Assembly: GCF_008727735.1 (NCBI RefSeq)
Contig: NZ_CP044227.1
Location: 682,001-746,000 of the forward strand
Length of the DNA stretch: 64,000 nt
DNA from: Flintibacter sp. KGMB00164
Lineage (GTDB): Bacteria > Bacillota > Clostridia > Oscillospirales > Oscillospiraceae
Direction: 5' to 3'
Positions 1-8,193 of this stretch are shown here, piece by piece. Each line of letters starts with the position of its first letter. Within the stretch, counting starts at the first letter, position 1. Made by a program: the position numbers and the translations under genes. The notes under the pieces were generated by a model. It saw only the letters and a program-made list of their open reading frames with translations. It did not search any database and had not been told where the DNA came from.

Positions 1-2
1 GT

Positions 3-329
3 CTGTTCCAGCAGGTCACCTCTCTGTGCTGTGACATGACCAGCGATCTGTCGGTGTATGAGAAGAACTGTGAGCTGTTGGTGAATTCCCTGCGGGAGAT
101 GGGCTACCACGTGGCCCAGCCCGGCGGTGCGTTCTATCTCTTCCCCCGTTCTCTGGAGCCCGATGACATGGCCTTCAGCGAGCGGGCCAAGCAGTTTGAT
201 CTGCTGCTGGTGCCCGGTTCCGGCTTTGGTGCGCCCGGCCACTTCCGTTTGGCCTACTGCGTGCAGACAGAGATGATCCAGCGGGCTCTGCCCAAGTTTA
301 AGGCTCTGGCAGACTCTTACCGCGGCTGA
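3..329 (+). CDS. Class I/II PLP-dependent aminotransferase, C-terminal part (partial)
   Basis: The reading frame is open from the left edge (frame starting at base 3) to a TGA at 327-329, so this is the last ~108 codons of a gene that starts outside the window. The visible part has the small C-terminal domain of fold-type I aminotransferases: a GGAFYLFPR segment followed by LLVPGSGFGAPGHFRLAYC, in which the FRLAY arginine is the one that binds the substrate carboxylate in aspartate/aromatic aminotransferases. The PLP lysine is not in the window, so the substrate cannot be assigned. An ATG at 36 lies in frame but is internal. A strong terminator follows immediately. Confidence 0.85.
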   Translation: MFQQVTSLCCDMTSDLSVYEKNCELLVNSLREMGYHVAQPGGAFYLFPRSLEPDDMAFSERAKQFDLLLVPGSGFGAPGHFRLAYCVQTEMIQRALPKFKALADSYRG

Positions 330-362
330 AATCGTTTATAACTGGAAGACACAGGTAAAAAA

Positions 363-419
363 CAGGCAAAGCAGGTGTGAAATTTCCTTACTTTCACACG
401 GCTTTGCCTGATTTTTTTT
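363..419 (+). terminator. Rho-independent terminator after the aminotransferase
   Basis: A long stem is formed by CAGGCAAAGC...GTGTGAAA against TTTCACAC...GCTTTGCCTG (363-410), followed by eight T residues. It closes the unit that enters from the left and isolates pyk. Confidence 0.9.
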
Positions 420-539
420 GGAAACGGAAATCATTTTTATCCATTTCACCGCTAGCCAAAGCGGCTGTCATCAGGTATGATAATGGCGTAATAGAAGAAA
501 ATAAAAGAAACGTCCCTAAAGGAATGGAGGAACGAAAAC

Positions 540-1973
540 ATGCTGAGAAAGACTAAGATCATTTGTACTCTGGGCCCTGCGGTCGAGAGCGAAGAAATGA
601 TGCGCAAGCTGATCCGTGCTGGTATGGATGCGGCTCGCTTTAACTTTTCCCACGGCGACCATGAGGAGCACCTGGGCCGTCTGAACAAGCTGAAGGCGGT
701 GCGGGATTCCATGAGCCGTCCCGTGGCTACCATTATGGACACCAAGGGTCCTGAGATCCGTATCAAGAGCTTTGACGTGAAGAGCATCAGCCTGGAGGCC
801 GGTGACACCTTTACCCTGACCACGGAGGACGTCGTGGGCAACGGGGAGCGGGTGGCCGTGACCTATCCCAAGCTGCACGAGGAAGTAAAGCCTGGAATGG
901 AGATCCTCATTGATGACGGTCTGGTGGCCCTGCGGGTAGAGGAGATTCAGGGCTCTGAGATCCGCTGCACCGTGGAAAACGGCGGCACTCTCTCTGCCAA
1001 CAAGAGCATCAACATCCCCGGTGTGCATATCCACCTGCCTGCGCTGACTGAGAAGGATATCAGCGACATCCAGTTTGCGGTGGAGAACGACTTTGACTTC
1101 ATTGCCGCTTCCTTCATTCGTCGGGCCGATGACGTGCGCTCCATCCGCGAGGTGCTGCACCGCTTTGGCGGAGATAACATTCAGATTATCTCCAAGATCG
1201 AGAACCAGGAGGGCGTGGACAACATCGACGAGATCCTGGAGGTCTCCGATGGTATCATGGTGGCCCGCGGCGACCTGGGCGTAGAGATCCCTGCTGCCAA
1301 GGTGCCCGTGCTCCAGAAGCAGATCATCCGTAAGGGTCTGCGCTCCGGCAAGCCCATCATCACTGCCACTCAGATGCTGGATTCCATGATCCGCAACCCC
1401 CGTCCCACCCGTGCTGAGGTATCCGACGTGGCCAACGCCGTTTTTGACGGCACCAGCTGCGTGATGCTCTCCGGCGAGACCGCCGGCGGCAAGTACCCCC
1501 TGGAGGCTCTGACCGCCATGGTGGGCATCGTGGAAGAGGCTGAGCAGTCCATCAATTATTGGCGTCAGTTCCAGAAGCACCGCATCACTCCCGAGCCCAA
1601 CATCAACGACGCCATCACCCACACCTGCTGCCTGACCGCTATGGACCTGAACGCTACCGCCATCCTGGCCGCCACCAACTCTGGCCGTACCGCCCGGATG
1701 ATCTGCCGGTTCCGTCCTTCCTGCCCCATTGCGGCCCTCACCATGCAGGAGAAGGTTCGCCGTCAGCTGGCTATCTGCTGGGGCGTGTATCCCTTCCTCA
1801 CCGGCGAGGTCAACTCCACCGATCGCATTTTCTCCCTGTCTGTGGAGTGTGCCCTGAAGGAGGGCCTGGTGAAGAACGGCGACACCGTAGTTATCACTGC
1901 CGGTGTGCCTCTGGGCCGCAGCGGTTCCACCAACCTGATCAAGGCTCAGATCGTGGACGAAGATATGCTGTAA
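540..1973 (+). CDS. pyk: Pyruvate kinase
   Basis: Cytosolic glycolytic enzyme converting phosphoenolpyruvate and ADP to pyruvate and ATP. At 477 aa it has the classical length without the extra C-terminal phosphohistidine domain of Bacillus-type enzymes. Visible motifs are TKIICTLGPA at the N-terminus, the ARFNFSHG nucleotide loop, SKIENQEGVDNIDEI with the catalytic Lys/Glu, ARGDLGVEIP for Mg binding, and MLSGETA. The start ATG at 540 follows a good GGAGG with seven-base spacing. The gene stands alone: terminators precede and follow it, and a -10-like TATGAT at 476-481 is the only promoter candidate in the 120-base leader (its -35 is poor). Confidence 0.97.
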   Translation: MLRKTKIICTLGPAVESEEMMRKLIRAGMDAARFNFSHGDHEEHLGRLNKLKAVRDSMSRPVATIMDTKGPEIRIKSFDVKSISLEAGDTFTLTTEDVVGNGERVAVTYPKLHEEVKPGMEILIDDGLVALRVEEIQGSEIRCTVENGGTLSANKSINIPGVHIHLPALTEKDISDIQFAVENDFDFIAASFIRRADDVRSIREVLHRFGGDNIQIISKIENQEGVDNIDEILEVSDGIMVARGDLGVEIPAAKVPVLQKQIIRKGLRSGKPIITATQMLDSMIRNPRPTRAEVSDVANAVFDGTSCVMLSGETAGGKYPLEALTAMVGIVEEAEQSINYWRQFQKHRITPEPNINDAITHTCCLTAMDLNATAILAATNSGRTARMICRFRPSCPIAALTMQEKVRRQLAICWGVYPFLTGEVNSTDRIFSLSVECALKEGLVKNGDTVVITAGVPLGRSGSTNLIKAQIVDEDML

Positions 1974-1993
1974 AAAGAACTGAGTTTCTTCAA

Positions 1994-2025
1994 AGGCGCC
2001 ATCTTTTTGAAGATGGCGCCTTTTT
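1994..2025 (+). terminator. Rho-independent terminator after pyk
   Basis: Perfect stem AGGCGCCATCT / AGATGGCGCC with a TTTTG loop, followed by TTTTT, about 20 bases after the pyk stop. Confidence 0.92.
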
Positions 2026-2115
2026 CCCATTTGCAGGGGAAAAGCCTTGACTTCCGAGGGAAAGTCCGGTAAAATATAATCCGCCTATTCAAGCTCCTTG
2101 GAGCAGGAACAAGGC

Positions 2116-2190
2116 GCTACTGTGGCTCAATGGCAGAGCATCTCACTCGTAATGAGAAGGTTGTGGGTTCGATTCCCACCAGTAGCTCCA
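2116..2190 (+). tRNA. tRNA-Thr (anticodon CGT)
   Basis: Complete cloverleaf with CCA encoded: acceptor GCTACTG/CAGTAGC, D-arm GCTC...GAGC, anticodon stem TCTCA/TGAGA with loop CTCGTAA giving CGT (reads ACG), T-arm GTGGG TTCGATT CCCAC, discriminator T and CCA. A terminator follows three bases later. Confidence 0.95.
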
Positions 2191-2192
2191 AA

Positions 2193-2228
2193 AAGGAAGA
2201 CACGACGAGAGTCGTGTCTTCCTTTTTT
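2193..2228 (+). terminator. Terminator of tRNA-Thr
   Basis: Perfect 12-bp stem GGAAGACACGAC / GTCGTGTCTTCC with a GAGA loop and six T residues directly after the CCA end of tRNA-Thr. Confidence 0.93.
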
Positions 2229-2450
2229 GTTTTGATTTCCAAAAGAGAAATTTGTACTTCTGAATGCGGTAGAGCCCGACCTCATATTTTTAGGGAAATG
2301 AGAAAAGAATGTAATAAAGTCACAGAACTCTGTCCTGTCGCAGGATATAATACAGACAAAGAAAGCAATCAGAGAGATGCACTTCATGCCCAATAACTTA
2401 AAAAATAGCACAGCGGCAGCATCCACAAGTATAACAGGAGGCAATAAAAG

Positions 2451-2768
2451 ATGGGAATATTTGATTTTTTAATGGGACCTGACATCAATCAGGGAATTGA
2501 GGAATACCATGCGACCCAGGGAGCGGTCCTGCTGGATGTGCGTACCCCTGAGGAATACCGACAGGGACATATTCCGGGCAGCAAGAACATCCCCTTGTAT
2601 GTGATAAACAAGGCAGAGGAAGTGATTTCTCTGGACACCCCGCTGTTTGTTTACTGTCACAGCGGAGCAAGAAGCCGGGAGGCGGTCTCCATGCTGGAGA
2701 GAATGGGATATACCAGAGTGAAAAACATTGGCGGGATTACCGCATATAAAGGAGAGGTGGAGAGATAG
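2451..2768 (+). CDS. Single-domain rhodanese-like sulfurtransferase
   Basis: A 105-aa cytosolic single-domain rhodanese that carries sulfane sulfur as a cysteine persulfide. LLDVRTPEEYRQGHIPGS is the CH2A-type region, and the catalytic loop YCHSGARS places the active cysteine at residue 69. ATG at 2451 has an AGGAGG eight bases upstream. The next gene, a CoA-disulfide reductase with its own C-terminal rhodanese domain, begins one base after this stop, so the two are an operon for sulfane-sulfur or thiol redox handling. The physiological donor and acceptor cannot be told from sequence. The promoter candidate is TATAAT at 2346-2351, with the inverted repeat TCCTG-TCG-CAGGA directly in front of it. 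Confidence 0.92.
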   Translation: MGIFDFLMGPDINQGIEEYHATQGAVLLDVRTPEEYRQGHIPGSKNIPLYVINKAEEVISLDTPLFVYCHSGARSREAVSMLERMGYTRVKNIGGITAYKGEVER

Positions 2769-2769
2769 G

Positions 2770-4464
2770 ATGAAGGTCGTTATCGTAGGGGGCGTAGCGG
2801 GAGGAGCCACCGCTGCGGCTCGTATCCGCCGGTTGGACGAGCAGGCGGAAATCGTGGTCTTTGAGCGTTCCGGCTATGTCTCCTATGCCAACTGCGGTCT
2901 GCCCTACTACATCGGTGGGGTGATTGAAGATCCGGAGGAATTGACCCTTCAGACTCCAGAGAGTTTCTTTTCCCGTTTCCGGGTGGATATGCGAGTACAC
3001 CATGAGGTGATGGCCATCCATCCGGAACGCAAGTGCGTCTCGGTGCGCAACCTGGAGAGTGGGGAGGAGTTTGAGGAGTGCTATGACAAACTGCTGCTCT
3101 CTCCCGGAGCGCGCCCTGCTCAGCCTAAACTGCCTGGAGCGGGAATGGAGAAGATCTTTACCCTGCGGACGGTGGAAGATACGTTCCGCATCAAGAATTA
3201 CATCCAAAATGCGCACCCCAAGTCGGCGGTGTTGGCCGGCGGCGGCTTCATCGGATTGGAGCTGGCGGAGAACCTGCGGAAGCTGGGGATGGAAGTCACC
3301 ATTGTGCAGCGGCCCAAGCAGCTGATGAACCCCTTCGACCCGGATATGGCGGCACTTCTCCACAACGAGGCGCGCCGGCACGGCGTCAAGTTGGCTCTGG
3401 GGCATTTAGTAGAGGGCTTTGAGGAAAAGAACGGGGGAGTGGATGTACTGCTGGCGGATGCCGCTCCCCTGCATGCCGACATGGTGGTGCTGGCCATCGG
3501 TGTGACCCCCGATTCTCATCTGGCCAAAGAGGCGGGATTGAAACTGGGAGTCAAGGGCAGCATCCTGGTCAATGACCGGATGGAGACCTCCGTTCCCGAC
3601 ATCTATGCAGTGGGCGACGCAGTCCAGGTCAAACATTTTGTCACCGGGGAGGATACGCTGATTGCTCTGGCCGGTCCTGCGAACAAGCAGGGGCGCATTG
3701 CCGCCGATAACATCTGCGGAGGCGATAGCCGGTATGCCGGCTCTCAGGGCAGCAGCGTGATTCAGGTCTTTGATCTCACCGCCGCCGTTACCGGAATCAA
3801 TGAGACCACGGCCCAAAGACTGGGAATTCAGGCGGATACGGTCGTTCTCTCGCCGATGAGCCACGCAGGATATTACCCCGGCGGAAAGCTGATGACCATG
3901 AAGGTGGTCTTTGAGAAGGGGAGCGGCCGCCTGTTGGGCGCCCAGATCGTAGGCTATGACGGGGTGGATAAACGCATTGACGTATTGGCCACTGCGATCC
4001 GGGCAGGACTGAACGGGGTGCAGCTGAAGGAACTGGATCTTGCCTATGCGCCGCCGTACTCCTCCGCCAAGGACCCGGTCAATATGGCGGGATTTATGAT
4101 TGAAAATATTGTAAATGGCCTGGTAAAACAGTTCCATATGGAAGATCTGGAGCGCCTTCCCCGGGATGGCAGTGTGACGCTGCTGGATGCGCGGACCAGA
4201 GAGGAATTTGCACAGGGAAGTGTAGACGGCTTTGTCAACATCCCGGTGGATGAACTGCGGGAACGCTTGGGAGAGATCGCTCCCGGCAAACCGGTCTATG
4301 TGATGTGTCAGAGCGGTCTGCGCAGCTACGTTGCCTGCCGTATTCTGGCTGGAAACGGCTTTGACTGCTGGAATTTCTCCGGTGGATTCCGGTTTTATGA
4401 TGCTGTGACCCAGGACCGATGCCTGATCGAGCAGGCCTATGCCTGCGGTATGGATCGCAGCTGA
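2770..4464 (+). CDS. CoA-disulfide reductase / NADH oxidase-like flavoprotein with C-terminal rhodanese domain
   Basis: A 564-aa FAD- and NAD(P)H-binding oxidoreductase of the CoADR-RHD type. The N-terminal FAD Rossmann motif GGVAGGATAAARIRR is followed by the single redox cysteine at residue 42 in SYANCGLPYY, the signature of CoA-disulfide reductases. The NAD motif is GGGFIGLELAENL, the second FAD motif is YAVGDAV, and the C-terminal rhodanese domain has its cysteine near residue 513 in VMCQSGLRS. Family members reduce CoA disulfide, CoA persulfide or polysulfide. The longer upstream start (2728) overlaps the rhodanese gene; ATG 2770 with GGAGAGG upstream gives the canonical MKVVIVGG start. 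A terminator follows. Confidence 0.92.
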   Translation: MKVVIVGGVAGGATAAARIRRLDEQAEIVVFERSGYVSYANCGLPYYIGGVIEDPEELTLQTPESFFSRFRVDMRVHHEVMAIHPERKCVSVRNLESGEEFEECYDKLLLSPGARPAQPKLPGAGMEKIFTLRTVEDTFRIKNYIQNAHPKSAVLAGGGFIGLELAENLRKLGMEVTIVQRPKQLMNPFDPDMAALLHNEARRHGVKLALGHLVEGFEEKNGGVDVLLADAAPLHADMVVLAIGVTPDSHLAKEAGLKLGVKGSILVNDRMETSVPDIYAVGDAVQVKHFVTGEDTLIALAGPANKQGRIAADNICGGDSRYAGSQGSSVIQVFDLTAAVTGINETTAQRLGIQADTVVLSPMSHAGYYPGGKLMTMKVVFEKGSGRLLGAQIVGYDGVDKRIDVLATAIRAGLNGVQLKELDLAYAPPYSSAKDPVNMAGFMIENIVNGLVKQFHMEDLERLPRDGSVTLLDARTREEFAQGSVDGFVNIPVDELRERLGEIAPGKPVYVMCQSGLRSYVACRILAGNGFDCWNFSGGFRFYDAVTQDRCLIEQAYACGMDRS

Positions 4465-4481
4465 GATGCTTGTTACAAAGA

Positions 4482-4513
4482 AAAAGCAGGGCACCTTCGG
4501 GTGCCCTGCTTTT
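4482..4513 (+). terminator. Terminator of the rhodanese/CoADR operon
   Basis: Stem AGCAGGGCACC/GGTGCCCTGCT with a TTCG tetraloop, flanked by A and T runs; it can act in both directions. Confidence 0.88.
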
Positions 4514-4530
4514 GAAAATCAGAGAAAAAC

Positions 4531-4559
4531 AAAAAGGACATCCGTTGGATGTCCTTTTT
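4531..4559 (-). terminator. Terminator of tRNA-Leu (minus strand)
   Basis: AAAAAGGACATCC / GGATGTCCTTTTT with a GTT loop, directly behind the CCA end of the minus-strand tRNA-Leu. It is symmetrical and could also serve the plus strand. Confidence 0.85.
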
Positions 4560-4560
4560 G

Positions 4561-4647
4561 TGGTGCGCGAGGCGGGAGTCGAACCCGCACGCCCTTGCGA
4601 GCACTGGCACCTGAAGCCAGCGAGTCTACCAATTCCACCACTCGCGC
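4561..4647 (-). tRNA. tRNA-Leu (anticodon CAG)
   Basis: Class II tRNA of 87 bases with CCA encoded. Acceptor GCGCGAG/CTCGCGC, anticodon stem CTGGC/GCCAG with loop TTCAGGT giving CAG (reads CTG, the dominant Leu codon here), a long variable arm TGCTCGCAAGGGCGT, T-arm GCGGG TTCGACT CCCGC. Confidence 0.95.
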
Positions 4648-4743
4648 GTGGGTTGGAACTGCGCTTTGTTCAGCGCGGGATTTATAATAGCATAGGGGAA
4701 TGGGAATGTCAAGGGGTTTTTCAAAAAAGTTTTCCGCTGAAAT

Positions 4744-4995
4744 TTAATCCAGCTTTTCTCCGCAGTGGGGGCAGTAGGAGGTCCAGAGACACCGCAGGGG
4801 AAGAGCGTGCCTGCAGTAGGGACAGCGTACCACAAAAAAAGAGACGAGGATCGCAAAAAAGGGAATTGCACCGGCCAGCAGGGAGAGCGGGTGCAGGGGG
4901 TCCACCCCAAAGTATACGCAAGAGAGGGCAAAGAGGATCAGACCGAAGAGGATGATCCCGTGGATCATCAGGCGACGCAGGTTCGGGTCATTCAT
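4744..4995 (-). CDS. Small membrane protein with C-terminal zinc ribbon
   Basis: An 83-aa protein with two hydrophobic segments (about residues 10-30 and 36-55) followed by a cytosolic-looking zinc ribbon CPYCRHALPLRC...CPHCG. The ATG at 4995 is preceded on the minus strand by AGGGAG. Function is unknown; similar small zinc-ribbon membrane proteins occur elsewhere in the window (56485-56733). The gene is monocistronic, opposite in direction to its neighbours, and lies just downstream of nothing but the tRNA-Leu. The strong zinc pattern and ribosome binding site support it as real. Confidence 0.75.
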   Translation of the reverse strand: MNDPNLRRLMIHGIILFGLILFALSCVYFGVDPLHPLSLLAGAIPFFAILVSFFVVRCPYCRHALPLRCLWTSYCPHCGEKLD

Positions 4996-5029
4996 AATTA
5001 TTCTCCCTAAATAAAATATGGACCTTTAC

Positions 5030-5057
5030 CATATACCTGTCAGTGGAGGCGGTACAA
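5030..5057 (-). promoter_or_regulatory. Candidate promoter of the zinc-ribbon gene
   Basis: On the minus strand TTGTAC (5052-5057) and TATATG (5030-5035) are separated by 16 bases, about 35 bases upstream of the start at 4995. Confidence 0.4.
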
Positions 5058-5121
5058 CCGGCTGAAAATCAAATGTGTGTAAAATTTAAAGTGGGTCTGG
5101 CCGGGGGAGAGGATTACGCAC

Positions 5122-5150
5122 TTGAGAGGATGACGAGAATATGGTATGAT
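5122..5150 (+). promoter_or_regulatory. Promoter of the DAACS symporter gene
   Basis: TTGAGA (5122-5127), 17-base spacer, TATGAT (5145-5150) preceded by TGG (extended -10). The leader to the start codon is about 85 bases and GC-rich. Confidence 0.75.
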
Positions 5151-5242
5151 AAGTGCAGTGCAGCGCGGGGAAGTGTGTGCCCCTCAGGCTGCGGTACGCC
5201 CCAGGCTTCGGCCTGAAAAAACTGGGGAATAGGAGTGTTGGT

Positions 5243-6433
5243 ATGAAAAAATTGACGAGCAGTCTGCCCTTCCGGCTCTTGATCGGCGTGATCGTGGGCA
5301 TTGTGGTGGGTCTGGTGGCGAATGCCACTGTGATACAGGTCATTCTCACCATCAAAGAATTGCTGGGTTCTCTGATCAACTTCTGCGTGCCCTTAATTAT
5401 CATCGGATTTATTGCCCCCTCCATTACCCGCCTGAAGAGCAATGCCTCCCGGATGCTGGGTCTGGCTCTGGTACTGGCGTACAGCTCTTCCGTGTGTGCG
5501 GCCCTCATGTCTATGGGAGCGGGCTTTGCCATTATCCCCAGCCTCTCCATCCAGTCGGCGGCTGAGGGACTGCGGGATACTCCCGAACTGCTGTTTACCC
5601 TGGCCATTGATCCCATCATGAGCGTCATGTCCGCTCTGGTATTCTCTGTGCTGGTGGGTCTGGCGGCTACCTGGGCCAAGGCGGATACCATTACCAACGT
5701 ACTGGAGGAGTTCCAGCGCATTGTGCTGGATATCGTCACCCGGGTAATCATCCCCATTCTGCCCTTCTTCATTGCCGGTACCTTTGCCGGCCTGGCTTAT
5801 CAGGGCTCCATTACCAAGCAGCTGCCCGTATTCCTTATCGTGATCCTTATTGTTATGGTGGGTCACTATATCTGGCTGGCTGTACTGTATGGCCTGGCCG
5901 GGGCCTATTCCGGGGAAAATCCCTGGGAGGTGCTGCGGTACTATGGCCCCGCTTATCTTACTGCAGTAGGAACCATGTCCTCCGCGGCTACCCTGGCGGT
6001 GGCGCTGCGGGGCGCCAAGAAGTCCAAGGTGCTGCGCCAGGATCTGGTGGACTTCGGCGTACCCCTGTTTGCCAATATTCACCTGTGCGGCTCGGTGCTT
6101 ACTGAGGTATTCTTTGTGATGACCGTATCCCAGGTGCTCTACGGCAAGCTGCCTTCTCTGGGCACCATGGTCCTCTTCTGCTTCCTTCTGGGTATTTTCG
6201 CCGTGGGTGCTCCCGGTGTGCCCGGCGGCACGGTCATGGCATCTTTGGGCCTCATTGTCAGTGTGTTGGGATTTGACAACACCGGCACCGGTCTGATGAT
6301 GACTATCTTTGCCCTTCAGGACAGCTTTGGCACCGCCTGCAACGTCACCGGCGACGGCGCCCTCACCCTGATGCTCACCGGCTATGCCAAGAAGCACAAT
6401 ATCCAAGAGGTCAAAAATACAGACGTCCTTTAA
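5243..6433 (+). CDS. Dicarboxylate/amino acid:cation symporter (DAACS family)
   Basis: A 396-aa polytopic membrane transporter of the GltPh/EAAT/ASCT fold, with about eight membrane segments, HP1 motif TMSSAATLAVAL, HP2 region GVPGGTVMASLG and the TM8 motif QDSFGTACNVTGDG. The Na+/substrate Asp and the NVTGD signature are kept, but the TM8 arginine that in GltPh (R397) holds the substrate side-chain carboxylate is glycine here. In the family, loss of that Arg goes with neutral rather than acidic substrates, so a neutral amino acid is the likelier cargo (inference). ATG 5243 with AGGAG eight bases upstream is preferred over upstream in-frame starts. The gene has its own promoter and terminator. 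Confidence 0.92.
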   Translation: MKKLTSSLPFRLLIGVIVGIVVGLVANATVIQVILTIKELLGSLINFCVPLIIIGFIAPSITRLKSNASRMLGLALVLAYSSSVCAALMSMGAGFAIIPSLSIQSAAEGLRDTPELLFTLAIDPIMSVMSALVFSVLVGLAATWAKADTITNVLEEFQRIVLDIVTRVIIPILPFFIAGTFAGLAYQGSITKQLPVFLIVILIVMVGHYIWLAVLYGLAGAYSGENPWEVLRYYGPAYLTAVGTMSSAATLAVALRGAKKSKVLRQDLVDFGVPLFANIHLCGSVLTEVFFVMTVSQVLYGKLPSLGTMVLFCFLLGIFAVGAPGVPGGTVMASLGLIVSVLGFDNTGTGLMMTIFALQDSFGTACNVTGDGALTLMLTGYAKKHNIQEVKNTDVL

Positions 6434-6438
6434 ACACA

Positions 6439-6470
6439 CAAAAGCGTCCGGCAAAAGCCGGACGCTTTTT
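6439..6470 (+). terminator. Terminator of the symporter gene
   Basis: AAAGCGTCCGGC / GCCGGACGCTTTTT with an AAAA loop, starting a few bases after the stop codon. Confidence 0.93.
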
Positions 6471-6529
6471 GCATAGGGAAGGCTTAGAAGCGAAAACTAA
6501 CCGCAAACGCACTGTTCATATTTATGCCC

Positions 6530-6558
6530 TTGAAGGGGGCGGAAAAGGATGATACAAT
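6530..6558 (+). promoter_or_regulatory. Promoter of the amidohydrolase operon
   Basis: TTGAAG (6530-6535), 17-base spacer, TACAAT (6553-6558); the start codon of the first gene is about 30 bases downstream. Confidence 0.7.
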
Positions 6559-6589
6559 CACCCCAAAGATGAAAAAAAGAGGTGTGAAT

Positions 6590-8176
6590 ATGGCACAAAG
6601 CATCTATTTCGGCGGTCCCATCCTGACCATGGAGGAGCCGCTGTATGCCCAGGCCCTGGTGGAAGAGAACGGCGTCATCCGCTATGTGGGCCAGCTGGAG
6701 CATGCCCTGGAGCTGGCAGGTCCTCAGGCCCGGAAGGTGGACCTGGAGGGACGGTGCCTGATGCCCGCATTTTTGGATCCACACAGCCACTTTATGGCCT
6801 GTGCCAATTCCTTGCTCCAGGTGCAGCTGGGAGAGTGCGCCGACCAGGAGGAGCTCTGCCGGCGGCTGGGCGAGTTTGTCCAGCGGGAGAAGCTCCAGCC
6901 TGGAGAGTGGGTGCGCGGCACCGGCTATGACCAGAATGATCTGGCTCAGGGGTGTCCGCCGGACCGGTGGATGCTGGACCGGGCCTGCCCGGACCACCCG
7001 GTGGTCATTCAGCACGCCTCAGGTCATGTAGGAGTATTTAACTCCCAGGCTATGGAACTGCTGGGGGTGGATGAAAATACCCCTTGCCCTCAGGGCGGCG
7101 TGATGGAGAAGGACGACCAGGGGCGGCTCACCGGCTATATGGAGGAAAACGCCTTTTTGAGTCTGCTGCAAAAGGTGCCCATGCCTGATTTGAAGGATTT
7201 GATGGACGCACTGGTCCGCGCTCAGGACCGGTATGCCTCCTACGGCATTGCCACGGTGCAGGAGGGCATGTTCATGGACGCCATGCTTCCCCTTTACCAG
7301 GCTATGCTGGCGCAGAAGCTTCTGAAGTTGGATGTGGTGGCCTATGCCGATCCCCGGGACTGCAAAAACATCATGGAGCAGTTTGGCGACCGGGTGGGGC
7401 ACTACAAGGATCATGTGAAAATCGGCGGCGACAAGATCTTTTTGGACGGCTCTCCCCAGGGACGCACCGCCTGGATGCGCCAGCCCTATGCGGGGGAGAG
7501 CGACTACCGGGGCTACCCCACTCTCACCGATGAGCAGGTGTATGAGCGGATGAAAAGCGCTTTGGAGCGGGATGTGCAGCTCCTGGCCCACTGCAACGGC
7601 GACCGGGCGGCGGAGCAGTATCTATCCGTCATGGAGCGCATGGAGCGGGAGACCGGACGGCGGCTGCGCCGGCCGGTGATGATCCATGCCCAGCTGGTGG
7701 GACGGGACCAGCTCCCCCGGCTTAAAGCACTGGGGATGATTCCCTCCTTCTTTGTGGCCCATGTGTATCACTGGGGAGAGGTCCATGTAAAGAACTTTGG
7801 CCTGGAGCGGGCAGAGCACATCAGTCCCGCCGGTACAGCCTGCGCCCTGGGGATTCCGTTCACCTTCCACCAGGACTCCCCGGTGATCCAGCCCAACATG
7901 ATGGAGACTGTGTGGTGTGCGGTAAACCGCCGTACCAAGACGGGCCGCCTGCTGGGGGAGGAGGAGCGGATCTCCACCCTGGAGGCGCTGAAGGCGGTAA
8001 CGGTCTATGCCGCCTACCAGTATTTTGAGGAGGACCGGAAGGGTTCCTTGGCTGTGGGCAAGGCGGCGGATTTTGTCATTCTGGGGCAGGATCCCCTGAC
8101 GGCTGACCCCATGGCGCTGCGGGATATCCCGGTGCTGGAGACCATCAAGGACGGCCGGACGATCTGGCCGGGTTAG
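6590..8176 (+). CDS. Metal-dependent amidohydrolase, YtcJ-like (amidohydrolase family 3)
   Basis: A 528-aa cytosolic hydrolase. The N-terminal and C-terminal parts form the small composite beta domain, with a TIM barrel between them. The metal motif is PAFLDPHSH (about residue 60), later metal or catalytic regions are LAHCNGDRA and TFHQDSPV, and the C-terminal GSLAVGKAADFVIL is typical of the superfamily. The physiological substrate of this family is unknown in nearly all members. ATG 6590 follows AGAGGTG at good spacing; the in-frame ATG at 6569 would add seven residues but has no ribosome binding site. It heads a short operon with the DUF308 and Smr genes. Confidence 0.88.
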   Translation: MAQSIYFGGPILTMEEPLYAQALVEENGVIRYVGQLEHALELAGPQARKVDLEGRCLMPAFLDPHSHFMACANSLLQVQLGECADQEELCRRLGEFVQREKLQPGEWVRGTGYDQNDLAQGCPPDRWMLDRACPDHPVVIQHASGHVGVFNSQAMELLGVDENTPCPQGGVMEKDDQGRLTGYMEENAFLSLLQKVPMPDLKDLMDALVRAQDRYASYGIATVQEGMFMDAMLPLYQAMLAQKLLKLDVVAYADPRDCKNIMEQFGDRVGHYKDHVKIGGDKIFLDGSPQGRTAWMRQPYAGESDYRGYPTLTDEQVYERMKSALERDVQLLAHCNGDRAAEQYLSVMERMERETGRRLRRPVMIHAQLVGRDQLPRLKALGMIPSFFVAHVYHWGEVHVKNFGLERAEHISPAGTACALGIPFTFHQDSPVIQPNMMETVWCAVNRRTKTGRLLGEEERISTLEALKAVTVYAAYQYFEEDRKGSLAVGKAADFVILGQDPLTADPMALRDIPVLETIKDGRTIWPG

Positions 8177-8193
8177 AGAAAGAGAGGAAAAAC

